Of a DNA stretch of 10,668 bases, positions 5,830 through 10,668 are shown in pieces. Both the position numbers and the translations under genes were made by a program. The stretch is from the NCBI GenBank assembly GCA_035276085.1, contig DATELY010000154.1, forward strand, positions 1-10,668, written 5' to 3'. The stretch comes from DATELY01 sp035276085 (lineage in GTDB: Bacteria; Pseudomonadota; Gammaproteobacteria; Steroidobacterales; Steroidobacteraceae). Every line of letters begins with the position of its first letter. Positions within the stretch are counted from its first letter, which is position 1. The notes below the pieces were generated by a model. That model was not told the DNA's origin and made no database searches. It saw only the letters and a list, made by a program, of their open reading frames with translations.

Positions 5830-7626
5830 ATGCGTGCTGTTCGGGGAGTGGCGGTGGCGCTGGCCGTGGCGAGTGTCCTGTATGGGTGCGCGATGGAAGA
5901 GAGGGCGGCGTCCAGGCAACCGGACAAGCCACCACCGTCGAGCTCAATTGAGCATCCACCGGCGGTCCCGGAACCACGACCCGCCGAAGACGATGCCCGC
6001 CGCAACGACGCACCGGTTTCGTCGCCGATCGTGCTCGACAGCGTCAGAGAGCAGAAGGCTGAAGAGCGTGTTGCGGGTGCTGCCGTCACGACAGCGACCA
6101 CCGCCCGACCTGAAGCGCAACTGCTCGCGAAGTCCATCGCGCCGATGCCCTACGTGGGTCAACTGCCTGCCGATACCGAGCGTTACCAACACTCGACCGA
6201 CAACCCCGTGCATCTGGTTGCCGAGCAACCGGTGTCCACGTTCTCCATCGATGTGGATACGGGTGCCTACGCCAACGTGCGTCGCTTCCTGAACGCGGGC
6301 CAATTGCCGCCGCAGGACGCCGTGCGTGTCGAGGAGATGCTGAACTACTTCGACTATGACTACGCGACGCCGACATCGCGCGAGCAGCCCTTCGCCGTGA
6401 GTACGGAGCTTGCGCCGGCGCCATGGAATGCGAATGCGCAGCTGTTGCGGGTGGCGATCAAGGCGTACGAGATGCCCGCGAGCGAACGTCCGCCAGCGAA
6501 TCTCGTGTTCCTGATCGATGTCTCCGGCTCGATGCAGTCGCCCGACAAGCTGCCGCTGCTGAAGAATGCGTTTCGGCTGTTGACGGAGCAACTGGGTTCA
6601 CGCGATCGAGTCTCGATGGTCGTCTATGCCGGTAGCTCGGGCGTGGTGCTCGAGCCCACGCCGGGCGATCAGAAGTACAAGATCCGCGAGGCGATCGATC
6701 GTCTCGAGGCCGGTGGTTCGACGAACGGCGGGGAAGGTATCGAGCGCGCGTATCAACTGGCCCGCGGCAACCTGCGCAAGGATGGCATCAATCGCGTGAT
6801 CCTCGCGACCGATGGTGACTTCAACGTCGGCAAAGTGGATTTCGAAGGACTGGTCGATATGGCCGAGCGCGAGCGCAAGAGCGGCGTCGCGCTCACGACG
6901 CTGGGCTTCGGCACGGGCAACTACAACGACCAGCTGCTCGAGCGTCTGGCCGATGCAGGGAACGGCAACTATGCGTATGTGGACACGCTGAGCGAAGCGC
7001 GCAAGGTGCTGGTCACGGAGCTGTCATCCACCCTCGTGACCGTGGCCAAGGACGTGAAGATTCAGATCGAGTTCAATCCCGCGGCCGTGCGCGAGTATCG
7101 CCTGATCGGTTACGAGAATCGCATGCTGGCGCGCGAGGACTTCAACAACGATCAAGTCGATGCAGGCGAGATCGGTGCCGGACATCGTGTCACGGCACTC
7201 TATGAGATCGTGCCGGCCGACAAGGCGGGACGCATCGAGCCGCTGCGCTATGCGTCAGCACCGGTCGAGAAATCGAATAAGGACGAGCTGGCGTGGCTGC
7301 GGCTGCGCTACAAGCAACCGAATGCGGATCGAAGCCAGTTGATCGAGCGCCCCATTCGCAGTCGTGAGCTGCTGGCGGAGAAGGATGTCTCGGCGGACTT
7401 CAAGTTCGCGGCGGGCGTCGCGGGATTCGGCCAGTGGCTGCGCGGCGGCAAGTACTTGAACGATTTCAATTGTGACGATGTGCTCGGGCTTGCGCGTGCC
7501 GGGCTGGCCAATGACAAGGAAGGGTATCGCCGCGAGTTCGTGTCGCTCGTGGAACTTGCGCGGACGTTGCAGGCGAGTGCGAATACGAAGGCGTCGGAGG
7601 AGGAGGGGATGGTGGCGGGAAGGTAA
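5830..7626 (+). CDS. yfbK: YfbK-like von Willebrand factor A domain lipoprotein
   Basis: The 598-residue product closely follows E. coli YfbK throughout. A lipoprotein signal (ASVLYGC) places the lipidated Cys at residue 20. A Pro/Ala-rich linker leads to the YfbK N-terminal domain (about 110-185, STFSIDVDTGAYANVRRF), then a VWA domain (about 224-400) with an intact metal-ion site: DVSGS at 230-234, Thr298 and Asp328 (ATDGDFNVG). The C-terminal part matches the DUF3520 domain (YENRMLAREDFNND, then GQWLRGGKYL). Such proteins are thought to bind partners through the metal site at the envelope; the molecular role is unknown. ATG 5830 is chosen over an in-frame GTG at 5806 because GGAGA lies about six bases upstream and the signal peptide starts properly. 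It precedes an ECF sigma factor, which suggests shared function. Confidence 0.92.
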   Translation: MRAVRGVAVALAVASVLYGCAMEERAASRQPDKPPPSSSIEHPPAVPEPRPAEDDARRNDAPVSSPIVLDSVREQKAEERVAGAAVTTATTARPEAQLLAKSIAPMPYVGQLPADTERYQHSTDNPVHLVAEQPVSTFSIDVDTGAYANVRRFLNAGQLPPQDAVRVEEMLNYFDYDYATPTSREQPFAVSTELAPAPWNANAQLLRVAIKAYEMPASERPPANLVFLIDVSGSMQSPDKLPLLKNAFRLLTEQLGSRDRVSMVVYAGSSGVVLEPTPGDQKYKIREAIDRLEAGGSTNGGEGIERAYQLARGNLRKDGINRVILATDGDFNVGKVDFEGLVDMAERERKSGVALTTLGFGTGNYNDQLLERLADAGNGNYAYVDTLSEARKVLVTELSSTLVTVAKDVKIQIEFNPAAVREYRLIGYENRMLAREDFNNDQVDAGEIGAGHRVTALYEIVPADKAGRIEPLRYASAPVEKSNKDELAWLRLRYKQPNADRSQLIERPIRSRELLAEKDVSADFKFAAGVAGFGQWLRGGKYLNDFNCDDVLGLARAGLANDKEGYRREFVSLVELARTLQASANTKASEEEGMVAGR

Positions 7627-7646
7627 GTTTCGTGGCCTTGCCTCGT

Positions 7647-7770
7647 GCCCCCACCCCAACCCTCCCCCGCTCCGCAAGGGAGGGAGTCGGAACGAAGGCC
7701 AGGGAGTCGGAACTCAACTGCGCCATGCGCCCCCTCCCCTGCGAAGCGGGGGAGGGTTGGGGTGGGGGCA
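7647..7770. repeat. Inverted pair of C/G-rich REP-like elements (pair 2) with 24-bp perfect arms
   Basis: Positions 7647-7670 and 7746-7769 are perfect reverse complements over 24 bases, enclosing 75 bases. Each copy also has its own small stem, such as CCCTCCC (7660-7666) with GGGAGGG (7678-7684). Between the copies, AGGGAGTCGGAAC occurs twice directly repeated (7681-7693 and 7701-7713). The pair sits between the yfbK stop and the sigma-factor start and ends 29 bases before that ATG, so it could attenuate read-through or shape the sigma mRNA leader. Confidence 0.85.
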
Positions 7771-7798
7771 GCTCGCTGCTCGAGAAACCCCCAACACC

Positions 7799-8410
7799 AT
7801 GACCACCGCCGCTCTCCGCACGGATGCTACCCTTCCGGCGATGGACGTGACCGATAGCGAACTGATGCAGCGCTATGCCGCGGGCGAGCTGGCCGCGTTC
7901 GAACAGCTCTATGCGCGCTACAAGGGGCCGCTGTATCGCTACGTGAAGCGGATGTGTCGCGACACGGACGTTGCCAACGATGTATTCCAGGAGGTGTGGA
8001 GCAAACTGATCGCGAGCCGCGAACGGTATGAAGTGCGCGCGCAGTTCAACACGTTTCTGTATCGCATCGCGCACAACGCATGCATCGACTACTACCGTCG
8101 CGCAGGCAAGCAAGCCGCGCACGACAGCGACGAGGAGATCGTGCTGGCACTGCCTGACGGCGAGCACGCACGTCCCGATGCGCTCACCGCGGATGCACAA
8201 GTCCAGGTGGCCTTTCGCTCCGCCCTGGAGTCATTGCCGCCGGAACAGCGCGACGTATTTTTGCTGTACGAAGAGGGCGGCTTGAGCCTGGATGACATCG
8301 GCCGTGTAACGAACGTGAACATGGAAACTGCGAAGAGCCGCCTGCGCTATGCGGTAGCGAAGCTGCGCGCGGCTCTACGTGGGTTTCGCATGCCGGAGGC
8401 CGTGTCATGA
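7799..8410 (+). CDS. ECF-type (extracytoplasmic function) RNA polymerase sigma factor
   Basis: The 203-residue protein has the two-domain layout of group IV sigma factors. Region 2 covers about 20-101, with DVFQEVW at 61-67 for core RNA polymerase binding and RIAHNACIDYYRR at 89-101 for -10 recognition. Region 4 covers about 143-193, with LPPEQRDVF and a helix-turn-helix (LSLDDIGRVTNVNMETAKSRL) for -35 recognition. ATG 7799 is the first plausible start after the repeats; its ribosome site is weak (GAGAA), and ATG 7841 is an alternative. The stop overlaps the next start (ATGA), the usual coupling of a sigma gene with its anti-sigma gene. It presumably directs transcription of an envelope-stress regulon, possibly including yfbK. 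No conserved AAC/TC-type autoregulated promoter was identified. Confidence 0.92.
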   Translation: MTTAALRTDATLPAMDVTDSELMQRYAAGELAAFEQLYARYKGPLYRYVKRMCRDTDVANDVFQEVWSKLIASRERYEVRAQFNTFLYRIAHNACIDYYRRAGKQAAHDSDEEIVLALPDGEHARPDALTADAQVQVAFRSALESLPPEQRDVFLLYEEGGLSLDDIGRVTNVNMETAKSRLRYAVAKLRAALRGFRMPEAVS

Positions 8411-9291
8411 ACGAACGACCCGACGCTCCTGGCGAGCATGAGGATGGCGATGTGCGGCGAGCGTATCGCTCGCTCCCGCATGATGAAGTGCCACCTGAAG
8501 TCGATGCGCGCGTGCTGGAAACAGCAAGGATCGCTCTGGCGCAGCGACGTCGGCCGGCATGGCTGCGATGGTCTGCGCCGATCGCATTGGCGGCCTCGGT
8601 GTTGGTCGTCGTGGCGGTCGTGCTGGACCCGGGCGCGCGCAAGACGGCAACGGTGAACGACGCTTTGAAGATGCATCGGACGTCTGCGCCATCGCAGCAA
8701 CGGCCGTACGGTGTCGAGCAATCCGGGCGTGTTCTCGAGGACAGTGCGGCCCAACAATCCAAGGCAGCAGAGCCACAGCGTCCGCCTGCGCCCGCCGCCG
8801 CGCCTCGAACAGCAAAAGAATTTGACTCGCAGCCGCTGGAGCGAAGGTCGTATACGCCGAAGCCGATCGTGCTCGACATGGTGCCCGTGGAGAGTATTCC
8901 GGCACCGCAAGTCGATGTGGCTGGAACTGAGGCAGCCGCGCCTGCGCTTAGCAAGGACGCCGAACCGGAAAGAAAGCAGGAACGGCAGGAGGAGCAAAAG
9001 GCTGTGGCGAAGGATGCGGAGGACCTCCGCGCACGCGAGAACGAGTTGCGTCGCGAAACTCCGCCTGCGAGCGCGATAACGACCACTACGTCCGCCCGAC
9101 CGGTGGCCCCGCCGCCGCCTGCAGCGGCTCCTGTACGGCACCCGCCATTGGAGGTGTGGCTGCGCCAGATCCACGACTTGCAGATTCGCGGCGACACCGA
9201 GCAGGCGAACAAGGAGATCGAAGCCTTGCGGCGTGCATATCCCGGTATCGATGTGGACAAAGAGCTTGCGGTTGTTCGCGAGCAGCGATAG
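8407..9291 (+). CDS. Single-pass membrane protein, putative anti-sigma factor
   Basis: The 294-residue product is translationally coupled to the sigma gene through an ATGA overlap. A cytoplasmic N-terminal segment (about 17-45) with the pattern YRSLPHDEVPPEVDARVLETA resembles those next to ECF sigma genes in related bacteria. One membrane helix follows (about 55-73, ending VVLDP), then a long Pro/Ala/Gln-rich and charged external region with a possible coiled coil (about 179-217), then a proline stretch, then a compact C-terminal helical motif (VWLRQIHDLQIRGDTEQANKEIEALRRAYP). There is no HXXXCXXC zinc anti-sigma motif. The topology and position argue for sigma sequestration by the N-terminus; the C-terminal piece may sense envelope state or touch YfbK. 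The role is inference from context. Confidence 0.72.
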   Translation: MNERPDAPGEHEDGDVRRAYRSLPHDEVPPEVDARVLETARIALAQRRRPAWLRWSAPIALAASVLVVVAVVLDPGARKTATVNDALKMHRTSAPSQQRPYGVEQSGRVLEDSAAQQSKAAEPQRPPAPAAAPRTAKEFDSQPLERRSYTPKPIVLDMVPVESIPAPQVDVAGTEAAAPALSKDAEPERKQERQEEQKAVAKDAEDLRARENELRRETPPASAITTTTSARPVAPPPPAAAPVRHPPLEVWLRQIHDLQIRGDTEQANKEIEALRRAYPGIDVDKELAVVREQR

Positions 9292-9337
9292 GCACTGCGT
9301 GCCGCAGCTAGTTGTCCATCGCGCGGCGCACGACCCC

Positions 9338-9357
9338 GAGGAATGAAAGGGTTCCTC
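9338..9357 (+). terminator. Weak hairpin after the sigma/anti-sigma operon
   Basis: GAGGAA (9338-9343) pairs with TTCCTC (9352-9357) across an eight-base loop, 46 bases after the anti-sigma stop. No U-tract follows, so termination is only possible, not shown. Its right arm runs into the TCTGGCC core of the half repeat element next to it. Confidence 0.3.
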
Positions 9358-9392
9358 TCTGGCCGTAGCCTGTAGCCCGTGGCCCGTAGCCC
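9351..9392. repeat. Half copy of the heptamer element, four tandem 7-mers
   Basis: GTTCCTCTCTGGCC (9351-9364) is followed by four uninterrupted 7-base units, GTAGCCT, GTAGCCC, GTGGCCC, GTAGCCC (9365-9392). The core and unit type match the right half of the element at 5671-5711 (ATTCCCTCTGGCC followed by GTTRSCY units). The opposite heptamer arm is missing. It lies between the anti-sigma gene and yqhA. Confidence 0.7.
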
Positions 9393-9431
9393 TTTCTTAC
9401 GAGAGCGAGAGCGCAAAGGAGCGCCTGCTAA

Positions 9432-9457
9432 ACTCCGCTCGTCCCCTCCAGCGGAGT
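9432..9457 (+). promoter_or_regulatory. Hairpin that hides the yqhA ribosome binding site
   Basis: ACTCCGCT (9432-9439) is the perfect reverse complement of AGCGGAGT (9450-9457), with a ten-base loop. The only Shine-Dalgarno-like sequence before the ATG at 9467, GGAG at 9453-9456, lies inside the right arm, so folding would block ribosome entry. The stem followed by TCTTT could alternatively be read as a weak terminator. Confidence 0.45.
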
Positions 9458-9466
9458 CTTTGCCGA

Positions 9467-9997
9467 ATGTTGGAACGAACGATCGAGCGGCTGCTGTTTG
9501 CCAGCCGCTGGCTGTTGGCGCCGGTGTATCTTGCGCTGTCGCTCGCGATGATCGCGTTGTCGATCAAATTCTTTCAGGAAAGTTTCCATCTGTTGTCGCA
9601 CATCATGGAGATTGCCGAAGCCGACATGGTGCTATCGGTGCTGAGTCTCATCGACATGGTGCTCGTGAGCAGCTTGATCGTGATGGTCATGCTCTCGGGC
9701 TACGAGAACTTCGTCTCGCGCCTGGACGTTAGCGATACGGGCGAGAAGCTGGGCTGGCTGGGCAAGCTCGATTCCGGCACGTTGAAGCTGAAGGTTGCAG
9801 CCTCGATCGTGGCGATCTCCTCGATCCACCTGCTGCGCATCTTCATGGAGGTCAAATCGACCGACAACGACAAGCTCCAGTGGTACGTCATCATCCACCT
9901 GACCTTCGTCGTGTCGGCTGTGCTGCTGGCCCTGCTCGACAAGATGGCATTCGCGGGTCACCGAGAGGAGGAGGCACATGATCTATCGTCTCGGTGA
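9467..9997 (+). CDS. yqhA: YqhA family (UPF0114) inner membrane protein
   Basis: This 176-residue protein matches the UPF0114/YqhA family (E. coli YqhA has 164 residues). Four membrane helices are visible at about 15-35, 54-76, 107-127 and 138-158. Family signatures include the ERLLFASRWLLAPVY start, the LIDMVLVSSLIVMVMLSGYENFVSR segment near 62-85, and KLKVAASIVAISSIHLL. Function is not established; it is an integral inner-membrane protein with large conserved polar loops. The ATG is supported by the family's start pattern and by GGAG ten bases upstream, although that site can be hidden in a hairpin. The last 20 bases overlap the next gene, so the two are probably co-translated. Confidence 0.92.
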   Translation: MLERTIERLLFASRWLLAPVYLALSLAMIALSIKFFQESFHLLSHIMEIAEADMVLSVLSLIDMVLVSSLIVMVMLSGYENFVSRLDVSDTGEKLGWLGKLDSGTLKLKVAASIVAISSIHLLRIFMEVKSTDNDKLQWYVIIHLTFVVSAVLLALLDKMAFAGHREEEAHDLSSR

Positions 9998-10499
9998 GCG
10001 TCGGATCGAAACCGTCGGCGACGAATACTTCGTCGCGCCCAGTGCGGATGTGATCGGCTCCGTAAAGCTGGGTCGCTGGGCCAGTGTGTGGTTCGGCTGC
10101 GTTCTCCGTGGCGACAACGACTGGATCGAGATCGGCGATGGAGCCAACGTGCAGGACGGCACGGTCATGCACACCGACGCAGGCAAACGCCTGGTCGTCG
10201 GTCAGAACGTGACCATCGGGCACAATGCGTTTCTGCACGCGTGCACCGTGGGCGAGAATTGCCTGATCGCGAACGGGGCGATGCTGCTCGATGACGTGGT
10301 CGTCGGCAGCAATACGATCGTGGCGGCGGGAGCGTTCGTGCCGCCGGGAAAGACCATTCCCAGCGGAGTGGTGGTGATGGGCTCGCCCGCGAAAGTTGTT
10401 CGTGAGCTGTCCGATAGCGATCGAGAGCGCATTGCGTACGGTGCGCGGCATTATCAGGAGAATGCGAAGCGCTTTCGCGCGCAGCTGCAAGCGGAGTAG
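9978..10499 (+). CDS. Gamma-carbonic anhydrase family protein (YrdA/PaaY-like left-handed beta-helix)
   Basis: The 173-residue product is a hexapeptide-repeat protein forming a left-handed beta-helix, normally a trimer with metal sites between subunits. The gamma-carbonic anhydrase residues are all present: Arg44, Asp46, Gln59, Asp60 and the metal ligands His65, His82 and His87 (five-residue spacing of the last two as in archaeal Cam). The C-terminal alpha-helix (SDSDRERIAYGARHYQ) completes the fold. The acidic loop carrying the proton-shuttle Glu of Cam is not evident, as in many YrdA/PaaY-type proteins, so activity as a carbonic anhydrase is uncertain; acyl-CoA thioesterase or ferripyochelin-binding labels are used for relatives. 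A strong GAGGAGG-type ribosome site lies within the end of yqhA, which it overlaps by 20 bases. Confidence 0.92.
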   Translation: MIYRLGERRIETVGDEYFVAPSADVIGSVKLGRWASVWFGCVLRGDNDWIEIGDGANVQDGTVMHTDAGKRLVVGQNVTIGHNAFLHACTVGENCLIANGAMLLDDVVVGSNTIVAAGAFVPPGKTIPSGVVVMGSPAKVVRELSDSDRERIAYGARHYQENAKRFRAQLQAE

Positions 10500-10520
10500 C
10501 GCACGCCGCTTGCGATTGCG

Positions 10521-10637
10521 TCCCCTCCCTTGCGCAGCGAAGCGAAGCGGGGGAGGGACAGGGTGGGGGCAGACGCGCCACTGTGCCTAACTCAAGCGCC
10601 CCCATCCTGTCCTTCCCCCGCTTCGCAAGGGAAGGGA
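10521..10637. repeat. Inverted pair of C/G-rich REP-like elements (pair 3)
   Basis: The left copy (10521-10570, TCCCCTCCCTTGCG onward) and right copy (10598-10637, GCCCCCATCCTGTCC onward) are inverted relative to each other. Arms 10547-10570 and 10598-10621 match at 22 of 24 positions, enclosing 27 bases. The left copy has an additional AGCGA repeat in its loop (GCGCAGCGAAGCGAAGCG). Placed directly after the carbonic anhydrase-like gene, it is the likely transcriptional end of the yqhA unit. The last 31 bases of the window show no assignable gene. Confidence 0.82.
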
Positions 10638-10668
10638 CGCGTACATCGACATTACCCGCGGGTGAGAG

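Noticed and set aside
9365..9392. CRISPR array from the short tandem repeats
   Set aside because: Units are seven bases with no spacers and no cas genes nearby.
8184..9416. 410-codon minus-strand ORF opposite the sigma/anti-sigma genes
   Set aside because: Ser/Arg-rich shadow; the plus strand encodes a clear sigma factor with coupled downstream gene.
10652..10668. Possible end of a minus-strand gene (TAA on the minus strand at 10654-10652)
   Set aside because: Only four codons are visible before the window edge, so nothing supports it beyond a chance stop.

Overview
This is a GC-rich chromosomal window with strong G/C bias at third codon positions. It carries eight well-supported complete genes plus fragments. 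Gene content (YfbK-type lipoprotein next to an ECF sigma factor, YqhA, MATE pump, alkyltransferase-like protein) and the many GC-rich palindromic intergenic repeats suggest a gammaproteobacterium, perhaps near Xanthomonadales, Nevskiales or Steroidobacter. That placement is inference; no rRNA or other marker gene is present.

Layout, left to right. A probable 3' end of a plus-strand gene (1-47) is followed by a 98-base imperfect palindrome with perfect 20-bp arms (105-202). Then come an alkyltransferase-like DNA-damage protein with Trp in place of the catalytic Cys (235-591), a 41-codon ORF that looks like the N-terminal stump of a dicarboxylate/cation symporter (663-788), and a MATE efflux pump that starts at TTG inside the stump's stop codon (785-2146). 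A convergent sulfotransferase gene lies on the minus strand (2371-3402). The 388-base divergent gap to its right holds a short minus-strand fossil of exonuclease III and a perfect 14-bp palindrome that could be an operator. A secreted protein of three concanavalin-like repeats follows (3791-5539).

The second half is a stress or envelope-sensing block: a YfbK-like VWA lipoprotein (5830-7626), an ECF sigma factor (7799-8410) and a single-pass membrane protein, presumably its anti-sigma factor (8407-9291), overlapping the sigma gene by ATGA. The last unit is a YqhA-family membrane protein (9467-9997) overlapped by 20 bases by a gamma-class carbonic anhydrase-like hexapeptide protein (9978-10499).

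The most unusual content is between the genes. At least three repeat families are present: (1) the long palindrome at 105-202; (2) three inverted pairs of a C/G-rich REP-like element (2231-2351, 7647-7770, 10521-10637), one pair having perfect 24-bp arms between yfbK and its sigma factor; (3) elements with a palindromic TCTGGCC-type core flanked by tandem degenerate 7-mers (two full copies at 5545-5711 and a half copy at 9351-9392). Their symmetrical 7-base periodicity is the most likely candidate here for something not well described.
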